A DNA stretch of 64,000 nucleotides from Alentia gelatinosa (taxonomy: Eukaryota; Annelida; Polychaeta; Phyllodocida; Polynoidae). Below, one piece after another: positions 35,701 to 47,824 of the stretch. The stretch is taken from NCBI GenBank assembly GCA_950022655.1, contig OX465581.1, forward strand, positions 106,747,125 to 106,811,124, written 5' to 3'. How positions within the stretch are numbered: the first letter of the stretch is position 1; every line of letters begins with the position of its first letter. The position numbers and the translations under genes were made by a program. The notes under the pieces were generated by a model. That model was not told the origin of the DNA and searched no databases. It saw only the letters and a program-made list of their open reading frames with translations.

Positions 35701-35796
35701 TGCGTGTTCATCATCTTTAAGGTAATTTCGCACGGATCGCCCCACGACCGGTCCGCCCCGACCCCTCTCCCCGCCTTCCCGCCCCACTCCCCGCCG

Positions 35797-35832
35797 CCGC
35801 CGCCGCTGCCACCACCGCCACCACCACCCCTC
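35797..35832. repeat. CCG/CCA trinucleotide array
   Basis: About ten CCG, CTG or CCA triplets giving a proline-rich frame. No flanking coding signal. Confidence 0.85.
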
Positions 35833-35849
35833 AGCTCTGGTCCTAAGTC

Positions 35850-35985
35850 GGCGTGATTAATAGGCCTTTAACCGGGCTTGTTAGGCCATCGATTTGTATC
35901 AATCCATTGCTAAGCATCAGCCGCCGACTCGCGGCTCCTTACCGGGTCGCCAATAGTCACCGCACGTGGATTTCTCCAGGCAGAA
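35850..35985. other. Unique non-coding stretch with enhancer-like texture
   Basis: GATTAATAGGCCTTTAACCG, ATCGATTTGTATCAATCC and ATTGCTAAGCATCAGCCG follow in a mixed-composition sequence without repeats and with stops in all frames. Homeodomain-type (ATTAATA) and other short factor words are dense. This texture is typical of conserved non-coding elements near developmental genes; conservation itself cannot be tested here. Confidence 0.3.
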
Positions 35986-36190
35986 TTTCCTGGAGGTAAC
36001 CAAGCGTCCCCGGACTGCCCCGTCGACACCGGAGGGAGGCGCCTGACCTATGACCCTTGCGGGGGTTTGCCCTATAGCGCCACCGCCGCCGCTACCAGTA
36101 ATGTCCCGTAAGATGGCAGACTTGTAGATGAGATGGGGAGGGGGTTATAGTGGGAGGAGTAACGGTAGGGGTGGCGTGTGGGGCCGGGAA

Positions 36191-36204
36191 GGGGGGGGGG
36201 GGGG
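36191..36204. repeat. Poly-G tract (14)
   Basis: Uninterrupted run of 14 G in a purine-rich strand. Confidence 0.95.
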
Positions 36205-36557
36205 TAAGTGAGAGGCAGGGGGGTCCAACTGGAGCATCCGTGTACCACGGACGTCAGAGTGTGGCACAGAGAGGGAGAGGCCAAAGAGAAGAGCTAGAGA
36301 GCGGGAGGCGTTGGGCAGAGAGAGGGAGTGAGACTGAGTGAGAGTGCGCGAGTCAGGGAGAGAGCTTCGGTAGGGGGCAGGCTACACTCTGCACCCACAA
36401 CAGGCCCATAAAGAACTCGGCTAGACAGGCGCGAGGTACTACTTGCAACGCGGGGCTTGACGAGGACGGATTGGTGTAAACGCTGTGTACTGGTATAGCA
36501 CCACCACCACCTCCGCTCGGGACGTGCACCCCAGCGCCAACAAGCGGCACGTAGGAC

Positions 36558-36591
36558 TACTACTACGACGACTACTACTACAACTACTTCC
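36558..36591. repeat. ACT/ACG trinucleotide array
   Basis: Eleven or so ACT, ACG or ACA triplets. One frame reads as poly-threonine and runs to a GTGAGT at 36711, but the peptide is low-complexity throughout. Confidence 0.85.
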
Positions 36592-36870
36592 ACTAATCCC
36601 TCGACCCACCCACCCACCCTCCCACCCACCCAACACCGACCGGCCAGTAAACCCCAACTGGGCACCAGGAGCCACAGGGGACGGTCGGCACCCATCTCAC
36701 CCTGGAGGAGGTGAGTTCTTATGATCCACGTCATATACGTCAGTGAGCCACAGCAGGAAGAGGACGTGGAGGGGAGAGACAGCGGATAGGAGTGTCAGTG
36801 GAGTCTTTACTACCTCCACCATTACCATCACCCCCGCCACCCCAGCTTACATCGCAAGCATCAACCTACT

Positions 36871-36904
36871 GCTACCACCACCACCACCACCCCCACCACC
36901 ACAA
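36871..36904. repeat. CCA trinucleotide array
   Basis: About ten CCA or CCC triplets; frames read as poly-His, poly-Pro or poly-Thr. Confidence 0.85.
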
Positions 36905-38774
36905 CTCCTGTAGCCTTCTACACGTTCAACAATGGGATGTACGACCAGACACCGCCTGGGTGGCGTTTGATGACGAAGCATTGCCGACCCCTTGTGCTGC
37001 GATCGGGGATTTATGTGGGCACCCTGAGACCCGGGCCCAGCCAGTGAGCAATCACCGGAGCCCGAGGACAGGATACTTGCTCTTATGTTCCCGTCACTGT
37101 AGGATAACACAGACAGGATATATGGACTTTGGCGTTTGGACGACTCCCTCCATACCACAACAGCCAAAGGTAGGAGCTATATACCGATAAAAACCTTGCG
37201 GGTTAGATTAACAACTTTGGTTTTTCTTATCGTTCTGTGCGTGTTGGGGTACTTCAAAGCCACAGACACAGAGATATATAAGAGCATGTCATTGTCCTCA
37301 GATATACATGGTTTGGAATTCACAGTTTAGACAAGTATGGATAAGATGGGGAATTAAACTGTTTCAAGTGCTCTGTCTATAACACAGTTGGGAGTTTCTA
37401 ACGGTTGACTCCAACCCTTCCAAGAAGTTAAATGAGATCATTTGTGTTAATGTTGAATACTATATTGGGAATTTCACATCGGTCAATTTCTCATTTTGTA
37501 CGTAATGCGGGAAACCATACTGAAAATAATTCAAATGAGCTCAGTCCCTTAGACTAGTATTCAGATTTCCCAACTACGTCGTGAATATTACATGATTCAA
37601 TTAATTCGCGTACGCTACATTGCCAATTGCGGTCACATTTCTGGTCGTTTTGGAAATCCGCCATGCATTCAATATAAATTCCCAAGTGTAGTGTCCGATC
37701 CAATAACTAATAGACCGTCATTGGTCTGCACCAGTCAGTGCTTACGACCCAGGCCTTCTTTCACCATTGATAACCCAACACACGTCTACACTATGAAAAC
37801 ATTAGCATTACTTTGTATTAAGCCCGTCAAGTATACACCCCCTCCCCCTCCCTCTCTGCCTCACCTCTCTTTATATTGACCATGCCTGGAAACATGCGAG
37901 AGGGGAATTATTCAAGTATTTATAATCAGAAATCATGGACAGTGTTTGGGAGATTAGAGTGTAAATTAAATAAATTCAGAAAGTATCTATAGATGTGTGA
38001 ATAAGCACCGGAGCGTTTTGACAGTATATATTTAGGCTGGGGGTCGTGTTTGAGGGATGACCTTTATTAAAACGTGTTCGAGACCGAACCCCCACCGGAC
38101 GAGGCACTCGGACACGCCCCAGCAACTCACACAGCAATATTAAACTCGTGGAAATAGAGCATACCATTGACACCTATAGAAATTGCGGAAACTATATCAA
38201 CATACCATGGTAGCAGACAAACACATCTGACTATTTAATGTCCCTGGCCGAATAAGCCCGCCCAGAACTACTCTGGTTAATGCTTTATGGGATTCATAAT
38301 AGGAGACAGAGAGAGCTGGGGTGTGGTATACCGTGGATGTGTTTCTAGTGACAGCAGACTGTGGTTTTATAATAATTATTTGATGTAACATGATCTGATG
38401 ACGAAGGAAGGGATCTGGTAAATTATGGGGGCTTGAGGGAAAATAGAACCCCCGCATTATTGCACCATTAGGGTAATAAGTGCTGCTCGTGACTTTGGTC
38501 GGAATGATACAAGTGTGCGCAAGCCCCTCAGGCTGCTATTGAGCACGGAGTAAACGGTTACTTTGTACCGCACCCCGCCCTATAATGCACAGCAAACATT
38601 GACATTTGCCCGACTGGTTGTAGTCACTGGAGCCCCAGATGCTGGGCCCGGATCCCGTGCCCTCCTCCCGGCGGGTGCCGGCCCGTGCGCTACCGGCCCC
38701 GGCGCGGCGCCCGCGGGCCGCCCGCCACGTGTGGCCGGCGCAAGTTTATAGCGGTCCCGCGGGACCCGGTGCGG

Positions 38775-38816
38775 CACGCCGGCACACCGGTATAGCACCC
38801 CGGCATGCTGGTACAG
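38775..38816. repeat. Two-unit 21-bp tandem repeat in a CpG island
   Basis: CACGCCGGCACACCGGTATA(G) is followed directly by CACCCCGGCATGCTGGTACA(G). The two units share 16 of 21 positions. It lies within the densest CpG block of the window. Confidence 0.5.
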
Positions 38817-39184
38817 TGTCCGCCGGGAGCCGGGCTACGGACCACCCGGGAAGACCTCCCCTCCGGAGGATCCCCCCTACTCACCACGGGCACCACCCGC
38901 CCTACAATCCAGGCCTCCTACCCGCAGCATCCCGTGGAAGCCCGCTGCTGAGATCACGTAGCGTCCGGCTGGATTACCTCCCTCCCCTCCTGCCCCAGTC
39001 CTCCGTGTGTGATCACTGGGGCCGGCCCTGAGGGGAGGATAGTCACAGGCAGCGCCCTGGAGGTGAGTCTCATCGGGCGGCCGATCGGTGGCTGGAGGAG
39101 TCGGTAATGAGGATCGGGAGGATCGGCGAGCGGGTCGTGGTGCCGTTATCGCCGCTGGCGGGCCCCGTGGTACCTCCCGTTGCA

Positions 39185-39219
39185 GGGGGGGGGGGGGGGG
39201 GGAGAGAGAGAGAGAGAGA
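39185..39219. repeat. Poly-G (18) followed by GA array
   Basis: Eighteen G (39185-39202) joined to about eight GA units. All-purine strand of 35 bases, able to form triplex or quadruplex DNA. Confidence 0.95.
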
Positions 39220-39546
39220 AGCGGCCGGCACCGTCGCCACTCTACCCCGGCGCTACACGCACTTCTCGCACACCTCCCCTACACCGGGGACACCGCCGCA
39301 GCGCGAACTATGCTGCCCTCCTTATTGATATTGAGCCCTTGGTACCACAACATCAACCGGTACAAAGTATCATAGCGATGGACCACTTTCCTCACACCCC
39401 CCCCCCCCTCCCCGCCGCCTACGGCCTGAAACAGGATCTTCCCGGGTGGGACGCACGTAATGCACCGCCGAACCGCCCCGCAGTCCCTCCGGGCAGGCGG
39501 GTGTTGGTACGGCGAGTTTTCAGAGATGCGATGGGTCTGGGGGGTC

Positions 39547-39563
39547 GGGGGGGGGGGGGGGGG
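39547..39563. repeat. Poly-G tract (17)
   Basis: Uninterrupted run of 17 G, about 30 bp upstream of the CTCF-like motif at 39594. Confidence 0.95.
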
Positions 39564-39593
39564 TATTGAGTCGCTTGTTGATTCCGGCGTTCC

Positions 39594-39608
39594 CTACCAG
39601 GGGGCAGC
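39594..39608 (+). promoter_or_regulatory. CTCF-like motif, forward
   Basis: CTACCAGGGGGCAGC fits the bilaterian CTCF core consensus CCASYAGRKGGCRSY at 14 of 15 positions (T for C at position 2). CTCF is an eleven-zinc-finger insulator and loop-anchor protein present in most bilaterians. Binding is inferred from the motif only. Confidence 0.5.
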
Positions 39609-40556
39609 AGTGACAGACAGCGCGGCCACTACTGCGTCTCTCCTGTGTGAGCAGAGTACGGCGTGAGCACTTTAGTACCTAGCACTGCACTCCTATCCTC
39701 AGCACTAGGATTGCTTAAAGTTCCCCGGCAGATCCTACTAGTCTCCCGCTACCTTCGCTGGGATATGATGGCATTATCTCGGCGGGCGGCAAAACGCCAC
39801 CGTTATGTGAGGTAAAAATGCAACACGTGGCAAATTATTCACCTTCCCGTTCAATTTGTCTCTACATACTGACAGGCTTAGTGTGTGTGTTTGTGTGCGT
39901 CGGAGGGGAGGGGTCATTCTAGAAGGCGTCTCGGGGGAAGTGTGCAGTGTGTAATCGCTGTTTTCTTCACCTCAAAATTAAGGTGGCATCGCAGGGGCAA
40001 ATCACAGGTGATCGTGACCAAAATCCCTAAAATAATGTGAGGGTAGGGAGGCCTTCTGCAAAACCCCCTCTAATGATGAGGCCAGCGAGCAGCACCACCA
40101 CCTCAACCACCACCACTACCTCCATTCGGTCTTGCCTCATCTCACCACGCCTGCCGCCGACGCTAACAAGCGACCGGTTATGAACAGTTGATAAAAGCGT
40201 TTGTCATTGTTCGTCACTGGAGGATAGAGTTGCCGGGTGACACGAGGTGGGGGGTGGAGGAGGAGGGGTTAGCGGGGGTCGCCGTGAGGTGTGTGTGCAT
40301 GGAGGATGTGGGAGAAGCGGGTGGGAGCGTTGACCCGACAAAGACCCCGGCGTCCGTAATAATCCAATCATATTGGTGCGAATTCGAATTTCATCGGCGG
40401 GGTTTCCGGTGGAGTTCTTGGCGAGGGGAGTCGGAGTCGAAGCCGGTCGTTGTCGGGGTCGTATTAGTTTGTTAGTCATGTGAAACGCGAGGCTAGGGTC
40501 GTGTACCGTGCAGGCGATACTTTCGAAGGCGTTAAGGCGACACACTCATAGTTATA

Positions 40557-40850
40557 TTGGTCTTTTGCCACGGTACTGTAACCTGTGTGAGGAAGCAGGT
40601 AACGTGTTATTTACTCAAATATATTGATCATTCCAAATCCTACGATGATATTCATTGTAAACTATCTGTGCAACTAAATATAAACATCACACAGACATGT
40701 TTTCCTCAAAAGAACCAGAGGAAAAAGGTAATTAAGTTTAGAAAAATCCGGCTATCACCTTACCTGAAAGTATGCAGACTAGTGACCCACCCAGTGAGGA
40801 AGCAGCGAATGGAGAAAACTATTGGTGACCTAAACAGGATTTATTGATAG
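40557..40850 (+). pseudogene. Unassigned open frame, possibly LINE linker relic
   Basis: An open frame of 96 codons is rich in K and R (for example CFPQKNQRKKVIKFRKIRLS). Its spacing ahead of the LINE C-terminal relic at 41565, its strand, and the FP.K...R-K pattern recall the linker between the endonuclease and RT domains of some LINEs. No RT palm motif can be found between 40850 and 41565, so the link is only a suggestion. A chance open frame is the alternative. Confidence 0.25.
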
Positions 40851-41564
40851 ACAAGCAGAAATGATCTGACAGTGGCTTCAATACCTGGCCATTGCTGATT
40901 TCAGATAAAAGGCTTACAAACATGTTTTGATATCATAATTATTAGAGGTCAAGTTAATCTGGAGCTAAGGTTGAGAGGCTTACAACAGTGCTGGTTCTTA
41001 GAATACGAAGGACCTGCTATAACAAGCACTATTATAGAACTCTATATGGGATAGGGGGTACCAACAATCTAACAGCAAAAGCTGGGGAAATGAATGAACG
41101 AGTGTCAAGACCAAATGAAGACTCAGATGTGATGACTCCGTAATATTAAGGAAGGGACATTCACCGCAATGACAAAGACCGACTGACTCGACGCTCCTAA
41201 CATAAGTTGAGGGATGGAGGACATCCGACCTCACAGACCAGGGACCTGTTTCAGTAGTTTCATGACATGTCTAGATGGCGTCTGTGACACCATACGGACT
41301 GATCAACACAAGTTGCGGCACTTAGGACAAGATAGACCCTAAACACAGTGTGTCCGGTCTCAAAAGTATTAGACGATTTTACTCACGTCCCGTAGGCATC
41401 AAGCAATGACACTTGAACACGAGTAAGGGATACATATGACCTATAATCGTTTCAAATATGAAAAAAATCATTTTGTTGTTGCTTGCCCTGTTGGTGCCGC
41501 TGTTGATGTCTGTCTAGGCCTAATGTCACGAACCTACTAAAACAGGTCCCAGACCACAAACCCA

Positions 41565-42245
41565 GCCCGACTACTCTCGCATGCCTTGAACAAGAATATA
41601 AGACTTGGAATTCCTCGTGATATCCAAACTGAAGTCCTTCTGGAAAAATGTCAAGTCGGGCCGCTGTACCATCGTAGAGCATCTCATTTATTGTCTTGGA
41701 TTAAGTGGTGGTCAGAAGATAATAATATAATTGAGATTCAGAATGGGTAAAAAAGATTGTCTACGAAAAAGAGAATAAAAGGGAGAAGACGATTGTCAGA
41801 AAAATATAGAAGATCACCATTATCAATAGGAGAAAAACTCTGGAACAAAATAACTGCTAAGAGACAAAGATTACCAGACATTTAAAGCAGGGAATAAAGA
41901 AGAGTTATTACATAATGATATAAGGAAATCGTCTAGACTGGATGAATCTCAATGTATCAGTTTGATAGATAGTTATGCAGTTATTGTCATTTCCACGTTA
42001 GGTCCCGAAAGAAAATAATTATAGTACCAGAAAACTACATTTATATAGATAGATCATAAGATCAACGATGGTCATAATAATGAATGTAGGCCTACTGAAT
42101 ATTTACCTTGTCTTGTAGGCCTGCCCTGTAATGTTCTGTTTTATTTTGGTTATAATGTTGTGATGTGTTTTATGTGACTATCACATGGAAGAACGCCAAT
42201 AGGCGAATTTGATATGTCGTCAATATTTGTTGATTAAATATAATT
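41565..42245 (+). mobile_element. Decayed LINE 3' end (C-terminal domain and 3' UTR)
   Basis: Plus-strand translation gives NIRLGIPRDIQTEVLLEKCQ, then VGPLYHRRASHLLSWIKWW. This is the arrangement of the post-RT C-terminal region of jockey/CR1-like LINEs (a LG.P.....LL......PL..RR......L pattern). After an in-frame stop near 41750 the same frame continues with SEKYRRSPLSIGEKLWNKIT, the common (S)...WN box, and then in another frame FKAGNKEELLHND, the usual FK..L tail. The following 3' UTR-like stretch ends near 42245. Stops and a frame change show the copy is dead. It sits in an AT-rich island inside the GC-rich domain, consistent with an insertion. Confidence 0.6.
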
Positions 42246-44100
42246 CTTCTTATAGATTTTGTATTGTGTCGTGGAAGTAGAACGATAGGTCAGTATCCCA
42301 CATACGCCGGCACTGACTTCTCTATGGGGAGGGAGGCGAGCTCACAACATTGAACTTAGACATGGCACGATGCTCCATGTTACATGTAAGAGCGGCCATA
42401 CACACTAGAATAACATAGGGAATAAATTTACCTTAAAGTGCAATGAGAAGTTAAGATAAATCGATTCTCGCTAGATCTTTAAATGTTATAGTTTAGATAT
42501 CTGAGAAGTCTCACTAGAAATACGATAGCAGACTTATGTTATTGCTTTTGTGTTTCATACCTCTCAGGTCCGGATTATAGAGCCTATTGAATCTTTTGAA
42601 GTGATTTTCTATCAAATGGGTCTTTTGGACTTGTCATCTAGCTAACATGACAATAAATCTGATCTAGCAGCGACTTGCATGCCTCAATCCTAATATACTT
42701 GGTTGTGATAGCACACAAGGCATAATACACCCAGTAATAATATCACTACAAACAGGACTCACCTGGCGACAATATTGGCCTGAGTATGCATACCCGTCTC
42801 TACAGCAGTTGAAATAGACATCCGTCCCAATAAAATACTTTGTAATATTTGAAAACCTTAGTCCTCAGAGATTTTTAAAGCTTATATCCCACAACACTGT
42901 CAAATAAGTATTCTCTTTGTGACCTCGTCAACTTGTCGCTTTGTACGACGATGGACGGCTTAAATATATTTTTTTTATCGGACATCGCACAGTAAGTACT
43001 TAATGAAATGTCCCTATGGAGTCTGTTAGGAGGCACGTATATTTACAATTTACACCATCGTGACGTTAGTAGACGTGCTGTGTGAACGTACTTCTGAAGT
43101 GAAATTATACAGAACTCAATATCAGTGGGGATTACATTTACATGTATCCTACCTTTAAATATTCCCATGCATGAACGGATAAGAGGTAGGATCTTGTATG
43201 TGTATTTGTGTATATTAACATAGGTCTTTACACCGCACACCACCTTGTAGTAGAAGCTATCAAGTCATAGATATTCTTTATACGCGTACAGTGTATTGCT
43301 GTAAGTTCCCATTAACCCTACACATTGTAAAGCAACACTATCGTGATGGTTGTGATACATGATACACCAGTAGAAACTCTGTCATATGTGAGTATCTGCT
43401 GTCGAATGGGTGCACCACAATGGAGTGATTGACTTGAATATTGATATGAAACAATAAACGATGGACGTTAATATAAGACAATGTCTTGTATGTCTGACCC
43501 CGCCATTTTTCTGTCACACACACTCGCGGCGACCCATTCCCCTAAATCCTATTCCCGCTTCGTCCAGTGAATCCTTCCCACGTCCGCAGTATGCACGTTG
43601 CCCTCTAAAACCCAGGCATAACCCCGCCCCAAACCCGGTTCGGGGTGCATGCTGACTGGAGTTTAATTTAGCTCGTCGTGGGGGGATCCAGAGTGCACGG
43701 TGAAGTTAAGCCCGGTCTGACCATAGTCCTCCTCCCCCCCCCCCCCACCCTCCCTCCCCCACCTCCTGCGAGCACCCCCCCCCCCCCCCGTGTCGTTTAT
43801 TAAGTGCACATCGTGATGGAGTGCCATCCAGGGCGACGTGCCTCTGTCCCGTCCACTGTCTCGAGTACGGGGAGGTGTCAAAGACGGACAGTGTCCACCC
43901 CTTTCTCCACACTACAGCCGGCTCTCCCCACCCTCCTTCACGCCCTCCTTACAGGTAACGTCTCTACCCCCGTACTACAGTGACCCAGATGGATCCTGAA
44001 CTCCCTCTTCACCTCGCCGTCAGAAAAGTCCTATCTCGGCGACCATTTAGACACCCCCTCCAACCCACCCCCGGTGGGTTAATTAATGGTCTGTCCACAA
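42246..44100. other. AT-rich to GC-rich transition without genes
   Basis: AT-rich up to about 43450, then C-rich with two poly-C tracts. Nothing else recognised. Confidence 0.45.
43734..43789. repeat. Two poly-C tracts (13 and 15)
   Basis: C runs at 43734-43746 and 43775-43789 separated by a C-rich spacer. The minus-strand open frames (GGGGGGARRR) are artefacts. Confidence 0.95.
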
Positions 44101-44130
44101 CGTGACGGGACGTCACTGGACGTGACGTAA
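44101..44130. promoter_or_regulatory. Cluster of CRE/ATF half-sites
   Basis: TGACG at 44103, CGTCA at 44111 and TGACGTAA at 44123 fall within 30 bp in a small CpG-containing stretch. TGACG is the CREB/ATF half-site. A second set (GACGTC twice, TGACG twice) is found at 45117-45150. Confidence 0.35.
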
Positions 44131-44799
44131 TGGATGACATCGGTTTAAACACTTTAACTATGACACCGATGGAGGGTAGTCTATTCAGGTACTTAACCCA
44201 CCACTTCCCAGTCTCAGCTAAGCCAATGTTTTCATTGTGTTTCGGAACTAGAAACGCATATTAAAAGTTTAGGGTTAAATGTACGATGGCTGTAACAGAG
44301 TTACATTCAGATGTAGGTCATTCCTGATTTTTACATTAGCACATAATGCTTTTAGTTAGATTGTATATCGATATATATATATTCATTATAACACGTTTGT
44401 AACCTAAATAGATGTAAAATATCTTCCTCAAATTTTCCCAAAACTTCCTTATGAGCAGCCGCGGCTTACAAACTGACATCGCCGTTCTTGTTGTTGTTTG
44501 TGTTTCGGATGTAGCACATAGGAGAGCCAAGTGGTGGATAAGTAGCCAGTGGAGAGTGGGATCCCATCGACGGTTGACGTCATGCTGATGAGAAAGACAA
44601 AGGTGGCCTAGCCGCACGCTGTCGCCGCCAACGCCCTCTATTGAGCCGAGCTGCGGAGAAGGGTCTGATGGACGGCGTGTCACTGACAGCCCTCCAATAG
44701 ACAATGGCGAGCAGCGACCGGCGCACAAATAACACCGGCTACAAGAACAGGTTGATTACATAAAAATCCATCCTTCTGATAATTAAAAAGTGCAACCTG

Positions 44800-45560
44800 A
44801 GTTGGGCGCGGCGGCGGCGGCGCGGTAGGCCCGGGGGCGGGGCCGGTGCCGCACGTGCGTCGGGGCCGGTTGCGAGGTGAGACGCACCGACCGCAGAAGG
44901 CTGGGTCTTAGGTGGTGTGCGCGGCCTGAGGGCGTGCCCGCTCCCTTACCCCAGTCTGCCCTACCTCCGGGGTCGCCCTGCCGCCCGCCCAACTCCCCCC
45001 AGCCGGCTATGGCCCTTCTTAACGCCCACCGGAGTTGCCCGGGGCTTTATAATAGGATCAGCTGACGTCGCCCTCTTAGGCAACGCATTTGGTCCACCGC
45101 GCAGCGCCGCTACTCCCGACGTCGACGACGTTAGTGACGCTGACGTCGCGGGGCTTTGTGGTCGGCGCGCTGGTTGGGGAGAGGGTGGGTCTGTGCCTTT
45201 TGCGGCCTGTGACCCGCCCCACCCCTACCCCCAGTAAAAGCGCCGATCAGCCGAAGGGCCGCGTGCGACGGCTTTCCGGCCACTTCTGGCCAGTTTTCAC
45301 AGGCGCCGCGCACGCGACGTCACCCGGGCCGGGGGGAGGGGTGCGGGGTGCGAGACACGCTGCCCGGCGCCACACCTCCAGCACGCCCGGCGCCGCGCGC
45401 GCGGCAATCCCCGCCGGGCCGCGTCAGAGAAATTAGCAGCCAGCAAATGACACCCTGATTTCAATGACACCATCCGCACGCATTGTTCCCGCCGCGAGAA
45501 ACACCTCGTCTGACAGCGCAGGCTGCGTGCACGCGAACCGCCCCTCGCTACATTGAAATT
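44800..45560. other. CpG-island-like block
   Basis: GC-rich with GGCGGCGGCGGCGCGG at its left, several GACGTC/TGACG words at 45060-45150, and CGCGCGCGGC near 45400. Open frames on both strands are arginine/proline/alanine-rich, as any frame in such sequence would be. The best candidate promoter block by CpG density, though no transcript can be shown. Confidence 0.5.
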
Positions 45561-47824
45561 TCTAGCGCGGCCGTGTGGTCGTGTCCCCCCGTGTTATTTA
45601 GCGGGCACTACTTAGCGAGCGGCCCTCCTCTCTGAATCTAACCGGCACCCCTTTCTCCCCAGTGCCTAACGTCTAGATAGTCACTCCTCCATAGTTGTTC
45701 AGGCGTGTTTCTAGATGGTGACCAGTGTCTTGTTTTCAAATATAGCATGCATCTTATAAGATGTTGTATGTGTTTGTAAGGGGAGGGGGGGGGGTACCGT
45801 TTTAAACGCCTATCCGTATAGAATGCATGTCAAGAGACAGACCCCCTAACGTGTGCATCAATCAAAACGCAACCACGTCAATATGGATAAACTAGAAACA
45901 CCTCCAGCCTTCTCCGACGTCACACCATCTACAAGCAGGAGCGCAGAGGGGACCGCTTTGTGAGGTTCCGCGGCAGAGGAAATGAAATAATTGTCGCTCC
46001 TATGCACAGAGAAATGAGTGACATGGAAATGGATGCCGATATGAAAATGATAAAACAAAAAATTGAGGAGGGAGGGCGGAGACAAAAAAACACCCATTGT
46101 TTATCGGGAGTAGTGACGGAGACATGACGAAAGGTGACGGTGTTGGGTTGTATATAGGGTGGTGGGTGTGTTGCATAAATACAGACCACCCAACAGAACA
46201 TGTGTCGGGGATCCATCACCATGGAGGAAGGCTGAGGACACAGGAGGAGAAGGGGAAGGCACCCGCTAGAGGCGCCGTCACCAAAGAGGTGGCAATGCCA
46301 CTACTCGCACGACTCTACTCCAGGAGGTAAACCCTCTCCGTTGCCTCCCCCAGTGCCCCTACATAACTCCCGCATATAGGGCCTATCCTCCAGGAAAGAA
46401 TCTGTGTATGTATCAGTGCTTAGGTTGTAGCTACAACTCATTGCAAAACCATAGGTCTTATATCCTTCTGATAGTGGCGTCAGAGATGCCAATGAGAGAT
46501 TATCCGCGATGAGTAGTAATAATAGAGTGTTAATGGGGGTTCAGGGTTATAGCCGCGCTGATAAGGATAGCTCCACTGGCAGTATATTAAACTCCAGGGA
46601 GACATTCCGGATCAAAAGCGATATCTCTGAAGCTGGTTTCAGATTCCGATCGCCCATTGGTCCACATGCAGCTTATCAGGGTTGCTCTATATATGTAGAT
46701 CTTTGTAAAAGGATATGCTGTCATAAATGTAATGAATGATGTGTTAATATACATGTACACATATAGGAACACGATAGCACATATTCCTCTCCAGTCCCGG
46801 CATGTATATTACATGTATGTAAAGCGATAAGTTTCCCCGTCCGTATTTCTCGGCATGTTAGAGCTATGAAAGAGCCCCGATTTAACAATTGATATTAATC
46901 TTAGTCTCATGGATTTCAATAATCTTGCAGTATTTATTTGTATTTGTCTTTCAATACAGTATAGCGGCTACTTTAATTCTTCTGATAAAACCCCAACAGC
47001 ATCAGCTCTGTGGACAAGTACACACATTCGAGATGTTTTCCTCGTTTTTCCCCTCCAACCGTCTGAGTATAGCTGGGCACGGTTTTTCTTAGTTTTACAC
47101 TACCCCGTGCCTCTCACTCTCCCATGTGCACCCAAGCCCCCTCCTACAGGGCTCCTTTTTACCCGTTGTGTGGCTGTATAACACTGGATCAGCGGGCTCG
47201 GGGGTGGGCCACGGAGGCAGAGCAGTCGACCGGCTCCCCATCGGCCGTGTGACAATCTACCAGCAATCACTGCAGCAAGCCTGCTGGCTTAGGGCGGCAT
47301 TAGGCCTCGCTCGGCCCGGTATTAAGCCTAGCTCGAGGCCCCCGTCCGAGACATTAGCGCAATCAGAGAAATTAATGCTGCGCCCGCGCCCTCCTCCTCC
47401 TCTTCTTTCCCCTAGTCTTCTCTTCCTCGCCAGCCCTTCACTAACCACCCCCCCTTCTCCAAGTCGCACTGGCATGTCCCTCCCTTTTCCCGCCACTGAT
47501 CCCCCCACTTCCCACACACTCCCCCACAACGCCACCTCCCGAAAAAAAACCCAGCCCCGACGCGCCGAGAGTAGAGAAAGACAAAAAGTCAAGCGTTGCT
47601 TGAGGCAGCGCTTGTAGGAGGAGGGGGAGGTGGGGGGTGGAGGCTGAGCCGGAGTTGGAGTCGGAGCCCGGCCTCATCCTGGGCGTCGTCGGAGCCCAGA
47701 GAGGGGCCCCACCCCGCCCCACCCCGCCCCACGCCGCCCCGAGCAGCCCCGAACAGCCCCGAGCAGCCCCGCATCCGTATCCGGAGCGGATTTTTTACTC
47801 TCTGAACTCGAGCATACTCATCAG
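45561..47824. other. Gene-free stretch in the GC-rich domain
   Basis: Mixed composition. 47220-47390 includes a unique-looking segment with GACATTAGCGCAATCAGAGA followed by AATTAATGC, similar in texture to the enhancer-like stretches. C-rich and G-rich low-complexity at 47390-47640. The open frame at 47126-47617 is proline/serine-rich noise. Confidence 0.4.

Larger units (their letters stand above)
32041..38600. other. GC-rich gene-free domain, middle part
   Basis: Alternating C/A-rich, G-rich and mixed stretches with trinucleotide and homopolymer repeats. Several GTGAGT words follow open frames, but all those frames are low-complexity. A CpG-rich patch sits at 32880-33080. No recognised protein domain, RNA gene or transposon. 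Confidence 0.45.
38630..39330. other. CpG-island-like block, densest of the window
   Basis: CpG and CCGG words are frequent throughout, with short palindromes such as GGTCCCGCGGGACC. A GTGAGT at 39063 follows CCCTGGAG and could be a splice donor of a 5' non-coding exon, but the upstream frames are only proline-rich low-complexity with stops and give no known domain. Confidence 0.5.

Noticed and set aside
36485..36724. Possible exon ending at a GTGAGT (donor) at 36711
   Set aside because: All three frames are low-complexity (poly-Thr, poly-Pro or poly-Leu) produced by ACT and CCCA repeats, and there is no acceptor or known domain.
38639..39062. Possible 5' exon ending at GTGAGT 39063 in the CpG island
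   Set aside because: Frames have proline-rich composition with stops before the donor. A non-coding first exon cannot be excluded but cannot be supported.
41275..41294. TCTAGATGGCGTC as a CTCF-like core
   Set aside because: Only 11 of 15 positions fit; not above background.
47126..47617. 163-codon open frame on the plus strand
   Set aside because: Its second half is a C-rich low-complexity run read as proline/serine, and the antisense frame is equally open.
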